From: Pseudolabrys sp.
Lineage (GTDB): Bacteria; Pseudomonadota; Alphaproteobacteria; Rhizobiales; Xanthobacteraceae
NCBI GenBank assembly: GCA_030684935.1
Contig: JAUXXH010000019.1
Span: forward strand, 39,301-103,300
DNA length: 64,000 bases
Direction: 5' to 3'
Within the stretch, counting starts at the first letter, position 1, and each line of letters starts with the position of its first letter. The translations under genes and the position numbers were made by a program. Below are positions 53,337 through 62,745 of the stretch, in pieces. The notes under the pieces were generated by a model. It worked only from the letters and a program-made list of their open reading frames with translations. It was not told where the DNA came from and ran no database searches.

Positions 53337-54794
53337 ATGGCTTCGGTCAACACATCGCGGGTGCGCCCGCTGCGGACCATGCTTCAGGGTTTATGCATCA
53401 CATTGCCGCTTGGCGGCTGCATGCTCACCGGCGATTTGCCGGAGCCCGGCATTGCAATCCCGGCACTGTACGATCAAGGGCCGCGCAGCCCTGCGGTTGC
53501 ACACGCGGCATTGCCCTCGCTCGACTGGTGGCGCGGCTTCCGCTCGCGCGAACTGACCCAGATCGTCGAAAACGCGCGCGAGGCCAATCTCGACATCGCC
53601 GCCGCAGTTGCCCGCGTCGTCCAGGCCGACGCGCAATCGCGCATCGCCGGCGCGCCGCTGCTGCCCAGCATCGACCTCGGCGGCAGCGCCGTCCGCTCGC
53701 GCTCGTCGCGATCTGCCGGTTCGACCGGTGCGGTGAACGACAGCTTCGCCGCCTCGCTGAGCGCCAGCTACGAGATCGACTTCTGGGGCAAGAACCGCGC
53801 CGCCTTGCGCGCCGCCGAACAGACCGCGGTAGCAACCCGCTTCGACAGCGAAGTGGTCAGCCTCTCCGTCGTCGCCGCCGCCGCCAATGCCTACTTCCAG
53901 ATGCTGGCGGCGCAGGACCGGCTGCAGGTGGCGCGCAACAATCTGCAAAGTGCCAACCGCGTGCTCAATCTGATCCAGCAGCGGGTGACGGCCGGCACGG
54001 CGTCCGATCTCGACACGGCGCAGCAGGAAAGCCTGGCCAACAGCCAGCGTGCCTCGATCCCGCCGCTCGAACAGATCGTCACACAGAACCGCAACGCGCT
54101 CGCGGTGCTGATGGGGCGTTCGCCGGAAGGCCTGCGGATCCGTGGCGGCTCACTGCGTGCGATCTCGATTCCGCGGGTGACGCCCGGCCTGCCGTCCGAA
54201 TTGCTGGCGCAGCGCCCAGACATCCGCGTGGCGGAAGCCAACCTCGCCGCCGCCAACGCCAATGTCCAGGTGGCCCGCGCACAGATGCTGCCGAGCATCC
54301 GGCTGACCGGCGATGGCGGCTATCAGAGCGCGGTGTTCCGCACGCTGCTGCGGCCGGAGTCGGCCTTCTACAGTCTCGCCGGCGGGCTGACCCAACCGAT
54401 CTTCGACGGCTTCGCCTTGCAGGGCAATCTCGACCAGCAGATGGCCCGTCAGGACGAACTGCTGCAGAATTATCGCCAGGCCGTAATTTCCGCCTTCGCC
54501 GATGTCGAGAACGCGCTCAACGCCATCCGGCAGTCGGCCTTGCGCGAACGCATCCAGCGCGAGGTCGTCTCCAGTTCGCAGCGCGCTTTCGACATTTCGG
54601 AAGAGCGCCTGCGCAGCGGCACGGTCGATCTGGTCACCGTGCTGCAGACCCAGCAGACGCTCTATCAGGCCCAGGACGGTCTGGCGCAGGCGCGGCTCGC
54701 GCATGTGCAGGCGATCGTCAGCCTGTATCAGGCGCTCGGCGGCGGCTGGCTGCCGCGGCCCCAATTGCCGGTCGAAGCCGCCAATGCACGGTGA
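53337..54794 (+). CDS. RND efflux outer-membrane factor (NodT/OprM family)
   Basis: A 485-residue outer-membrane channel. The signal is of lipoprotein type (MLQGLCITLPLGGC). Two repeated beta-barrel/coiled-coil halves follow, with LDWWRGFRSRELTQIVENAREANLDIAAAVAR and FDGFALQGNLDQQMARQDEL. Assembled as a trimer, it connects the inner-membrane pumps to the outside. The start is uncertain: GTG 53289 and ATG 53316 are also in frame, but 53337 places the lipobox normally. It overlaps the membrane-fusion gene by 11 bases. Confidence 0.92.
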   Translation: MASVNTSRVRPLRTMLQGLCITLPLGGCMLTGDLPEPGIAIPALYDQGPRSPAVAHAALPSLDWWRGFRSRELTQIVENAREANLDIAAAVARVVQADAQSRIAGAPLLPSIDLGGSAVRSRSSRSAGSTGAVNDSFAASLSASYEIDFWGKNRAALRAAEQTAVATRFDSEVVSLSVVAAAANAYFQMLAAQDRLQVARNNLQSANRVLNLIQQRVTAGTASDLDTAQQESLANSQRASIPPLEQIVTQNRNALAVLMGRSPEGLRIRGGSLRAISIPRVTPGLPSELLAQRPDIRVAEANLAAANANVQVARAQMLPSIRLTGDGGYQSAVFRTLLRPESAFYSLAGGLTQPIFDGFALQGNLDQQMARQDELLQNYRQAVISAFADVENALNAIRQSALRERIQREVVSSSQRAFDISEERLRSGTVDLVTVLQTQQTLYQAQDGLAQARLAHVQAIVSLYQALGGGWLPRPQLPVEAANAR

Positions 54795-56058
54795 ACTGCC
54801 CAAACAGGTCCTGACCCAGAGAAGCAGAAGCAAGCGCCGCTATTACGCCTTGGGCCTCTTGCTGATCCTGGCGGCGAGCGGCCTGGTCTATTACTTCGCC
54901 TCACCGGCGCAACAGCAACAACAGCAACGCCGCGGCCGCTTTGCCGACGGCGGTGGCGCGGTGCCGGTGCTGGCGGAGATTGCCACCAACGCGAATGTGC
55001 CGGTCTATCTCGACGCGGTCGGCACCATCCGGGCGCTCAACACCGTCACCGTCAGGCCGCAGGTCGACGGCAAGCTGATCGAAGTCGCCTTCAAGGAAGG
55101 CCAGGACGTCAAGCGCGGCGACGTGCTCGCCCGTATCGATCCCACCACCTACAAGGCGCAGCTCGACCAGGCACTCGCCAAGAAGGCGCAGGACGAAGCG
55201 CTGCTCGCCAACGCCAGGAACGATCTGGCGCGCTACGAACAGCTCCTCGCCAGCAACGCCATCAATCGGCAGCAGTCCGACACCCAGCGGTCGCTGGTCG
55301 CGCAGTACGCCGCGCAGGTGCAGGCGGATCAGGCGGCGATCGACAGCGCGCAGGCGACGCTGGCCTACACCACCATCCGCGCGCCGATCAACGGCCGCAC
55401 CGGCATCCGCCAGGTCGACGAAGGCAACATCGTGCGTGGCTCCGATGCCAACGGCATTGTCGTCATCACCGAGGTGCAGCCGATTTCGGCGTTCTTCAAT
55501 CTGCCGCAGCAGGAGCTGGGCGCGGTCAACACCGCTTTCGCCAAGGGCCCGCTCGCCGTCGAAGCGCTGCGCTCCGACAACGGCGCGGTGGTCGACCGCG
55601 GGACCCTGCGCGTGGTCGACAACCAGGTCGACTCCTCGACCGGCACCGTGCGGCTGAAGGCCGAATTCCCGAACGCCAACCTGCAGCTCTGGCCCGGCCA
55701 GTTCGTCAACATCCGGCTTTTGATCGACACGCTACAGCAGGCGCTGGTGATCCCGACCGGCGCGGTGCAGCGCGGTCCAACCGGTACCTTCGTCTACGTC
55801 ATCGGCGACGACAACACCGCCACCGTGCGGCCGGTCGCGGTGCAGCGGCAGACGGAAACGCAGACCGTCATTCGCAGCGGCATTGCGCCCGGCGAGCGCG
55901 TCGTCACCACCGGCTTTGCCCGCCTCACCGACAAGAGCCGGGTCACCGTCAGCGATCCCGCCGCCACCCCGCCGGCCGCCGCCACACCCGCAGCCAATCC
56001 GGGCCCCCGGCGGCCGCGTGGCGACGGCTCCAAGAGGCCACCCGCAGCCCCCCCATGA
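54784..56058 (+). CDS. RND efflux membrane-fusion protein (MdtA/AcrA-like)
   Basis: A 424-residue periplasmic adaptor. One N-terminal membrane anchor (YYALGLLLILAASGLVYYF) is followed by a run of six glutamines. Then come the biotinyl-lipoyl-like, hairpin and beta-barrel parts: VRPQVDGKLIEVAFKEGQDVKRGDVLARID, AQATLAYTTIRAPINGRTGI and QLWPGQFVNIRLLIDTLQQALVIPTGAVQ. The tail is proline-rich. It is the MdtA type expected to work with two different RND pumps, as here. It overlaps its neighbours at both ends. Confidence 0.93.
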   Translation: MHGELPKQVLTQRSRSKRRYYALGLLLILAASGLVYYFASPAQQQQQQRRGRFADGGGAVPVLAEIATNANVPVYLDAVGTIRALNTVTVRPQVDGKLIEVAFKEGQDVKRGDVLARIDPTTYKAQLDQALAKKAQDEALLANARNDLARYEQLLASNAINRQQSDTQRSLVAQYAAQVQADQAAIDSAQATLAYTTIRAPINGRTGIRQVDEGNIVRGSDANGIVVITEVQPISAFFNLPQQELGAVNTAFAKGPLAVEALRSDNGAVVDRGTLRVVDNQVDSSTGTVRLKAEFPNANLQLWPGQFVNIRLLIDTLQQALVIPTGAVQRGPTGTFVYVIGDDNTATVRPVAVQRQTETQTVIRSGIAPGERVVTTGFARLTDKSRVTVSDPAATPPAAATPAANPGPRRPRGDGSKRPPAAPP

Positions 56059-59000
56059 GCGTATCGTCCCCCTTCATCCACCGGCCGATCGCCACTTCCC
56101 TGCTTGGCGTCGCGGTGATGCTGGGCGGCTTGCTCGGCTATCTGTGGCTGCCGGTTTCGGCGCTGCCGCAGGTTGATTTCCCCACCATCCAGGTGACAAC
56201 GCAGCTTCCCGGCGCCAATCCCGACACCATCGCCGCGCTGGTGACGTCACCGCTGGAAGGCCAGCTTGGCAAGATTCCGTCTCTGCAAAGTATGACGTCT
56301 TCCAGTTCATTCGGCATCAGCCGGGTGACGCTGCAGTTCGACCTGTCGCGCGACATCGATGCCGCCGCGCAGGACGTGCAGTCGGCGATCAATGCCGCCG
56401 GCTCGACGCTGCCGCGCAATCTCCCCTATCCGCCGCTCTACTCCAAGGTGAACCCGGCCGACGCGCCGATCATCACGCTGGCGCTGGCGTCGAAGACCAT
56501 CGGCCTGCGCGCGCTCAGCGACATGGCCGACACCGTGATGGTGCCGCGGCTGTCGGAGGTTTCCGGCGTCGGCAATGTCGCGATCCAGGGCGGCATTCGC
56601 CCGGCGGTCCGCATCCAGGCCGATCTGTCGCGGCTGGCAGCCTACGGTATCGCGCTGGAAGACCTGCGCACCGCCATCGTCAGCGCCAATGTCGCCGGCG
56701 CCAAGGGCGCGCTCGACGGCGCGCAGCAGTCCTACACCATTTCCGCCAACGATCAGGTAGTCGACGCCAACGCCTACAAGACGCTGATCGTCGCCTTTCG
56801 CAACGACGCACCGGTACTGCTGGCCGATGTCGCCGACGTGGTCGAGGGGCTTGAGAACAACAAGGTCGGCGCCTGGTACCGCGGCGAACCGGCCATCGTG
56901 GTCGACGTGCAGCGCCAGCCCGGCGCCAACGTGATCGAGACGGTGGAACGTGTGCGCGCCGAACTGCCGCGGCTGCGCCAGGCCTTTCCGGTCGGCGCCG
57001 AACTGACCATCGTCAACGACCGCACCACCACCATCCGCGCCTCGATCCACGACGTGCAGTTCACGCTGGCGCTGAGCGTCGGCCTGGTGGTGCTGGTGGT
57101 GCTGATCTTCCTGCGCACCATCCGCGCCACCATCATTGCCGGGGTGGCGCTGCCGCTGTCGCTGATCGCCACCTTCGGCGCGATGTGGCTGTGCGGCTTC
57201 TCGCTCGACAATCTGTCGCTGATGGCGCTGACCATCGGCACCGGTTTCGTGGTCGACGACGCCATCGTCATGATTGAAAACATCGTCCGCCATATCGAGA
57301 AGGGCGAGAAGCCGCTGCAGGCCGCGCTCAAGGGCGCCAAGGAAATCGGCTTCACAATCATCTCGCTGACCATGTCGCTGGTCGCGGTGTTCATCCCGCT
57401 GCTGTTCATGTCCGGGCTGGTCGGCCGCATGTTCCGCGAGTTCGCGCTGACGCTGACCATCGCCGTGGTCGCCTCCGCGGTCATATCCCTGACGCTGACG
57501 CCGATGATGTGCGCCCGCATCCTGCGGCAGAAGCGCGACACCGACGCCGAAGACCGGCCGCGCGGCAATGCGGTGACCCGCTGGTTCGCCCTGCAACTCG
57601 ACCGCACCGTGGAATTCTATCACACCACGCTGCTGTGGGTGCTGCGCCGCCAGTTCGCCACGCTGATGGTGATGCTGATCACGATGGCGGCGACCGTCGC
57701 GCTCTATATTGTCATCCCCAAGGGCTTCCTGCCGTTGCAGGATACGGGCCTGATCACCGCGGTGACCGAAGCCGGCACCGACGTGTCCTTCGCCGAGATG
57801 CAGCGCCGCCAGCAGCAGGTCGAGGCGGCGATCCGCAACGACCCGAGCGTCGCCGGCGTGGTCTCGGTGATCGGCGTGAGCACGCTGAATGCCACGCCCA
57901 ATGCCGGCCGGCTTGTGATCAGCCTGAAGCCGCGCGACGAACGCGCCGACCGCGTCGCGGCCATTGTCGAACGCATGAAAGGCGCGGTGGACGGCATTCC
58001 CGGCATGACGGTCTATTTCCAGGCGACCCAGGACATCCAGATTTCGACGCGGGCGAGCCGGGCGCAGTACCAGTACACACTGGTCGGTACCGATCGCGCC
58101 GAGGTGGTGAACTGGTCGCAGCGGCTGGTGGAACGGCTGCGCGGGGAGCCCGAACTGCGCGAGATCGCCTCCGAAGCGCAGGAGCTGGGCCCGCGCATCC
58201 ACGTCGACATCGACCGCGAAAAGGCCGGACGGCTCGGCGTGTCGATGCAGAGCATCACCGACACGCTCAACGACGCGTTCGGCCAGCGCCAGATATCGAC
58301 CATTTACGGTCAGGCTACGCAGTATCGCGTCATCCTGGAGGCGCAGCCGCGCTACCAGCAGGATCCGGCGTCGCTGAACAGGATCTATGTCACCGGCGCC
58401 AGCACGTCGACCGGCACCGCCGCCACCGTCGGCAACAACGCCACCGGCACCACCAACACCAACACCTCCGCCACGCCCAACACCGTCACCGGAAGTAACC
58501 AGATACCACTCGCCGCCTTCGCCCGCTTCGTCCATACCGCGGCGCCGCTGGCCATCGCCCGGCAGGAGCAGTTCCCGAGCGTCACCATCAGCTTCGATCT
58601 GGCGCCCGGCTATGCGCTGTCCGACGCGGTGGCGCTGATCGGTGCGGCGCAGCAGGAGATCGGCATGCCGTCGTCGGTGACCGGCAGCTATTCCGGCGAC
58701 GCCTCTGAGTTCGACCGCTCGCTCGCCGGGCAACCGTGGCTGCTGCTCGCCGCCACCATCACCATCTATATCGTGCTCGGCGTGCTGTACGAAAGCTTCA
58801 TCCATCCGCTGACGATCCTGTCGACGCTGCCGTCGGCCGGCGTCGGCGCGCTGCTGGCGCTGATGCTGTTCGGCTACGACCTGTCGGTGATTGCGCTGAT
58901 CGGCATCGTGCTGCTGATGGGCATCGTCAAGAAGAACGCCATTCTGATGATCGACTTCGCGCTCGAGGCCGAGCGCAAGCAGGGCATGTCGCCCGAGGAG

Positions 59001-59267
59001 TCGATCGTGCAGGCGGCGCTGCTGCGCTTCCGCCCGATCATGATGACGACACTGGCGGCGCTGTTCGGTGCGCTGCCGCTGGCGCTGGAAAGCGGCACTG
59101 GTTCGGAGCTGCGCAATCCGCTCGGCGTCACCATCGTCGGCGGCCTGCTGCTCAGCCAGTTGCTGACGCTCTACACCACGCCGGTGATCTACCTCTACAT
59201 GGAGCGCCTGCGCGCCCGGCTGTCGCCGGCACCGCCGCGGCGCTTCGCGCCCGGCCCGGCGGAGTGA
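56055..59267 (+). CDS. RND multidrug efflux permease 1 (MdtB-like, HAE1 family)
   Basis: A 1070-residue inner-membrane pump with 12 transmembrane helices and two large periplasmic loops. Proton-relay aspartates D401 and D402 lie in GFVVDDAIVMIEN and the lysine partner in MGIVKKNAILMID. The VVDDA form belongs to drug-exporting HAE1 pumps rather than metal-exporting CzcA-type pumps. Residues about 780-816 form a threonine/asparagine/alanine/serine insertion in the second periplasmic loop, absent from the sister pump. It overlaps the membrane-fusion gene in ATGA. Confidence 0.96.
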   Translation: MSVSSPFIHRPIATSLLGVAVMLGGLLGYLWLPVSALPQVDFPTIQVTTQLPGANPDTIAALVTSPLEGQLGKIPSLQSMTSSSSFGISRVTLQFDLSRDIDAAAQDVQSAINAAGSTLPRNLPYPPLYSKVNPADAPIITLALASKTIGLRALSDMADTVMVPRLSEVSGVGNVAIQGGIRPAVRIQADLSRLAAYGIALEDLRTAIVSANVAGAKGALDGAQQSYTISANDQVVDANAYKTLIVAFRNDAPVLLADVADVVEGLENNKVGAWYRGEPAIVVDVQRQPGANVIETVERVRAELPRLRQAFPVGAELTIVNDRTTTIRASIHDVQFTLALSVGLVVLVVLIFLRTIRATIIAGVALPLSLIATFGAMWLCGFSLDNLSLMALTIGTGFVVDDAIVMIENIVRHIEKGEKPLQAALKGAKEIGFTIISLTMSLVAVFIPLLFMSGLVGRMFREFALTLTIAVVASAVISLTLTPMMCARILRQKRDTDAEDRPRGNAVTRWFALQLDRTVEFYHTTLLWVLRRQFATLMVMLITMAATVALYIVIPKGFLPLQDTGLITAVTEAGTDVSFAEMQRRQQQVEAAIRNDPSVAGVVSVIGVSTLNATPNAGRLVISLKPRDERADRVAAIVERMKGAVDGIPGMTVYFQATQDIQISTRASRAQYQYTLVGTDRAEVVNWSQRLVERLRGEPELREIASEAQELGPRIHVDIDREKAGRLGVSMQSITDTLNDAFGQRQISTIYGQATQYRVILEAQPRYQQDPASLNRIYVTGASTSTGTAATVGNNATGTTNTNTSATPNTVTGSNQIPLAAFARFVHTAAPLAIARQEQFPSVTISFDLAPGYALSDAVALIGAAQQEIGMPSSVTGSYSGDASEFDRSLAGQPWLLLAATITIYIVLGVLYESFIHPLTILSTLPSAGVGALLALMLFGYDLSVIALIGIVLLMGIVKKNAILMIDFALEAERKQGMSPEESIVQAALLRFRPIMMTTLAALFGALPLALESGTGSELRNPLGVTIVGGLLLSQLLTLYTTPVIYLYMERLRARLSPAPPRRFAPGPAE

Positions 59268-59310
59268 CGGGGATGGTTACGTTAGCCCTTGATCGGGCCA
59301 CACATGCTGC

Positions 59311-59453
59311 CTTCTCCCCTCCCCCTTGTGGGGAGGGGTTGGGGGTGGGGGTGATGGCAGGACGTATCGGGCCGCTCATTAATACCCCCCTCCCTAACCC
59401 TCCCCCAACAAAAGGGCGTTCACGCCCGTCTTCGACGGGCTATGGGGGGAGGG
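59311..59453. repeat. Palindromic CT/GA-rich repeat between the two RND genes
   Basis: The element begins CCCCTCCCCCTTGTGGGGAG and continues with GGGTTGGGGGTGGGGG, then the complementary CCCCCCTCCCTAACCCTCCC and a final GGGGGGAGGG. It is a large strand-symmetric repeat of a kind scattered through Hyphomicrobiales genomes. It separates the two pump genes but leaves both frames intact. Confidence 0.8.
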
Positions 59454-59508
59454 AACGCGCTGAGTTTGCCGCGCTGAACGCGCAAATGAGCAAGGCGCGA
59501 GGCGCGCC

Positions 59509-62500
59509 ATGAACTTCTCCTACCCGTTCATCCGGCGGCCGATCGGCACCACACTGCTGGCGATCGGGCTGTTTCTGGTCGGGCTGGTGGCCTATGGCCA
59601 GTTGCCGGTGGCGAGCCTGCCGACCGTTGAATTCCCGACCATCAACATCAGCGCCAGCCGGCCAGGCGCCGATCCGCAGGTGATGGCCGCGACCGTGGCC
59701 GCGCCGCTGGAGCGGCGGCTCGGCGTCATTGCCGGCATCACCGAGATGACCTCGCGCAGCTCGCTCGGCTCGACCCGTATCACCATCCAGTTCGATCTGA
59801 CCCGCGATATCGAGGGCGCCGCCCGCGACGTGCAGGCGGCGCTGAATGCTGCGCTCAGCGACCTGCCCGGCGACATGCCGACCCTGCCGTCGTTCCGCAA
59901 ATCGAACCCGGCGGCGGCGCCGGTGCTGATTCTGGCGCTGACCTCCAAGACCATGCACGCCAGCGCGATCTACGACGTCGCCGACAGCGTGATCGCCCAG
60001 CGCCTGAGCCAGGTGGACGGCGTCGCCGAGGTCAGCGTCGCCGGCTCCGAGCAGCCGGCGATCCGGGTGCGCGTCGATTCGGCACGGCTGGCCGGCATGG
60101 GGCTGGCGATGGAGGACGTGCGCACGGCGATTGCCAATGCCAACGCGGTCGGTCCGGTCGGCGCCTTCGACGGCGACAGCCGCGGCGTCACCATCGGCAT
60201 CACCGATCAACTGCGCGTGGCCGGCGAATACCAGACGCTGGTGGTCAAGACCGTCGACGGCACGGTGATCCGCCTGTCCGACGTCGCGAGCATCACCCAG
60301 AGCGTGCGCAACACCCGTTCGGCCGGCTGGTACAACCGCGATCCGTCGGTGCTGCTGATGATCACCAAGCAGGGCGACGCCAATGTGATCGACACCGTCG
60401 ACCGCATCTACGCACTGCTGCCGGAACTCCGGCAATGGATCCCGGCCGGGCTCGACATCTCGGTCCTGAACGACCGCACCATCACCATCCGCGCCAGCGT
60501 CCACGACATGCAGCTGACGCTTTTGGCGACCATCGTGCTGGTGATGCTGGTGGTGTTCCTGTTCCTGCGCCGCACCGCCGCGACGCTGGCGGCCGGCGTC
60601 ACCGTGCCGCTGTCGCTGGCCGGCACCTGCGCCGGCATGTGGGCGGCCGGGTTCTCGATCGACAACCTGTCGCTGATGGCGCTTGCGGTGAGCATCGGCT
60701 TTGTCGTCGACGACGCCATCGTCATGATCGAGAACGTGTTCCGCAACATGGAGGCCGGCGCCTCGCCGATGCGCGCCGCGCTGAAAGGCGCCAGGCAGAT
60801 CGGCTTCACCGTTATCTCGATCTCGGTGTCACTGGTCGCCGCCTTCATCCCGCTGCTGTTCATGGGCGGCATTGTCGGCCGGCTGTTCCACGAATTCGCG
60901 GTGACGCTCACTTTCGCCATTGCCGTCTCGACCGTGGTGTCGCTGTCGGTGACGCCGATGATCTGCGCCTATTTCGTGCGCCATCCGCCGAGCAAGAACG
61001 CCACCTGGCTCGACCGCGCGGTCGAGGGCGTGCTGTCGCGCATGCTGCGCTTCTATGACCGCTCGCTGGCTTTCGTCATTCAATATCGCGCGCTGGCGCT
61101 GGTCGCCTTTGTCGCCACCGTGGCGCTGACCGTCGATCTCTACATCAAGACGCCGAAAGGCTACTTTCCGCAGGACGACACCGGGCTGATCTTCGGCGGC
61201 ACCTCGGCGGCGACCGACATTTCCTACGACGCCATGCTGGCGCTGCAACTGAAGGTGATGGACATCGTGCTGGCCGATCCGGCGATTGCCGGGCTCGGCT
61301 CGTCGGTCGGCGGCGGCGGCGGACCGGGCGGCGCCTCGTCCAACCGCGGCCGGCTCTTCATCAGCCTGAAGCCGCTGGCCGAGCGCAACAACGTCTCAAC
61401 CCAGCAGGTGATCGGCCGGCTGCGCAGCCAGCTCAACGGTATCCCCGGCATCAGCGTCTTCATGTTCCCGGCGCAGGACATCCGCGCCGGCGGGCGGCAG
61501 AGCGATTCGCAGTACCAATTCACGCTGTGGAGTTCGGACAACGACGCCTTGCGGCAGTGGGTGCCGCGCGTGGTCGAGCGAATCAAGCAGTTACCGAGCG
61601 TGACCGACGTCACCACCGACCGCGAACAAGGCGGCCTGCAGGCCAATATCAGCATCGACCGCAATGCCGCCGCGCGGCTCGGCGTGCGCATTCAGGACAT
61701 CGTCAACGCGCTCAACGATGCGTTTTCGCAGCGCCAGGTCTCGACCATCTACACGGCGCGCAACCAGTACCGCGTGATCCTGGAGGTCGACCGCCAGTAC
61801 CAGCGCGACCCGAACGACCTCGCCCAGGTCTATGTCCCCGGCAATGGGCGGGCGCTGGTGCCGCTGTCGGCGGTGACCAGCGTCGAGCGCGGCATCGCCC
61901 CGCTGGTGGTGAACCATCAAGGCCTGTTTCCCTCGACAACCATCACCTACAATCTTGCGGCCGGCACGCCGATCGAGGAAGCCACCGCCGCGCTCGATCA
62001 GGCGATCGCCGAGATGCACCTTCCCGACATCATCCGTGCTGAGTTTTCCGGCGACGTGAAGGCCTACCGGCAGAGCGCCGGCGCCCAGCCGCTGCTGCTG
62101 CTGGCCGCGCTGATTGCGGTCTATATCGTGCTCGGCATTCTGTATGAGAGCCTGGCGCATCCGCTCACCATCATCTCGACGCTGCCGTCGGCGGGGCTGG
62201 GTGCGCTGCTGGCCCTGCAGATCGCCAATGCCGAACTGAGCGTGATCGCCTTCATCGGCATCATTCTGCTGATCGGCATCGTCAAGAAGAACGGCATCAT
62301 GATGGTCGACTTTGCGCTGGAAGCCGAGCGCAAGCGCGGCCTGTCGCCGGCTGTGGCGATCCACGAAGCCTGCATGGAGCGCTTCAGACCTATCCTGATG
62401 ACGACGATGGCGGCGATGCTGGGCGCAGTGCCGCTGCTGATCGCCGTCGGACCCGGCGCCGAACTGCGCCGGCCGCTCGGCATCACCATCATCGGCGGCA

Positions 62501-62652
62501 TGCTGGTGTCGCAGATATTGACGCTCTACACGACGCCGGTGATCTACCTGCTGCTCGACCGGCTGCACCGGCGGCTCGGCGGGATGAACGTCAGTTTTGT
62601 GCGCGGCCGCCGCGCGCCGCCGCCTGCGCCGGGCATTCAGCCGGCGGAATAA
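59509..62652 (+). CDS. RND multidrug efflux permease 2 (MdtC-like, HAE1 family)
   Basis: A 1047-residue pump homologous to the previous gene. The proton-relay aspartates are D401 and D402 (FVVDDAIVMIEN), and IGIVKKNGIMMVD holds the lysine. NFSYPFIRRPIGTTLLAIGLFLVG opens the first helix. In E. coli MdtB and MdtC form a mixed trimer with MdtA; the same two-pump arrangement here suggests a heteromeric pump (inference). A short glycine run (SSVGGGGGPGG) lies in the first loop. Transcription must pass the repeat at 59311-59453. Confidence 0.96.
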   Translation: MNFSYPFIRRPIGTTLLAIGLFLVGLVAYGQLPVASLPTVEFPTINISASRPGADPQVMAATVAAPLERRLGVIAGITEMTSRSSLGSTRITIQFDLTRDIEGAARDVQAALNAALSDLPGDMPTLPSFRKSNPAAAPVLILALTSKTMHASAIYDVADSVIAQRLSQVDGVAEVSVAGSEQPAIRVRVDSARLAGMGLAMEDVRTAIANANAVGPVGAFDGDSRGVTIGITDQLRVAGEYQTLVVKTVDGTVIRLSDVASITQSVRNTRSAGWYNRDPSVLLMITKQGDANVIDTVDRIYALLPELRQWIPAGLDISVLNDRTITIRASVHDMQLTLLATIVLVMLVVFLFLRRTAATLAAGVTVPLSLAGTCAGMWAAGFSIDNLSLMALAVSIGFVVDDAIVMIENVFRNMEAGASPMRAALKGARQIGFTVISISVSLVAAFIPLLFMGGIVGRLFHEFAVTLTFAIAVSTVVSLSVTPMICAYFVRHPPSKNATWLDRAVEGVLSRMLRFYDRSLAFVIQYRALALVAFVATVALTVDLYIKTPKGYFPQDDTGLIFGGTSAATDISYDAMLALQLKVMDIVLADPAIAGLGSSVGGGGGPGGASSNRGRLFISLKPLAERNNVSTQQVIGRLRSQLNGIPGISVFMFPAQDIRAGGRQSDSQYQFTLWSSDNDALRQWVPRVVERIKQLPSVTDVTTDREQGGLQANISIDRNAAARLGVRIQDIVNALNDAFSQRQVSTIYTARNQYRVILEVDRQYQRDPNDLAQVYVPGNGRALVPLSAVTSVERGIAPLVVNHQGLFPSTTITYNLAAGTPIEEATAALDQAIAEMHLPDIIRAEFSGDVKAYRQSAGAQPLLLLAALIAVYIVLGILYESLAHPLTIISTLPSAGLGALLALQIANAELSVIAFIGIILLIGIVKKNGIMMVDFALEAERKRGLSPAVAIHEACMERFRPILMTTMAAMLGAVPLLIAVGPGAELRRPLGITIIGGMLVSQILTLYTTPVIYLLLDRLHRRLGGMNVSFVRGRRAPPPAPGIQPAE

Positions 62653-62657
62653 TTTTA

Positions 62658-62739
62658 ATAAGATATCTCTTATATAAAACGGCTTTTATAATAAGATTTT
62701 TCTTATTGCACTCTGATGAAATAATAAGATATAGCTTAT
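62658..62739 (+). promoter_or_regulatory. Triple operator array ATAAG-N6-CTTAT, 33-bp period
   Basis: Three 16-bp dyads, ATAAGATATCTCTTAT (62658-62673), ATAAGATTTTTCTTAT (62691-62706) and ATAAGATATAGCTTAT (62724-62739), share the arms ATAAG/CTTAT and begin exactly 33 bp apart. The last ends 6 bp before the ATG of the XRE regulator. An 18-bp palindrome TATAAAACGGCTTTTATA fills the first spacer. It is probably the autoregulatory site of mobile mystery protein A. Confidence 0.72.
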
Positions 62740-62745
62740 GGCACG

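Noticed and set aside
56307..58805. A long open frame on the strand opposite RND pump 1, and similar long antisense frames opposite many genes (for example 5460-7139).
   Set aside because: High GC and strong third-position bias produce long antisense frames. Their translations are rich in R, G, A, H and D without domain motifs, while the opposite strand encodes clear families.
59268..59508. A frameshifted or lost gene between the two RND pumps.
   Set aside because: The gap is accounted for by the CT/GA-rich palindromic repeat; no coding remnant was recognised.
62673..62690. TATAAAACGGCTTTTATA as a terminator of the RND operon.
   Set aside because: The stem is almost entirely A:T with a four-base loop and no T-run; a role within the operator array is more plausible.
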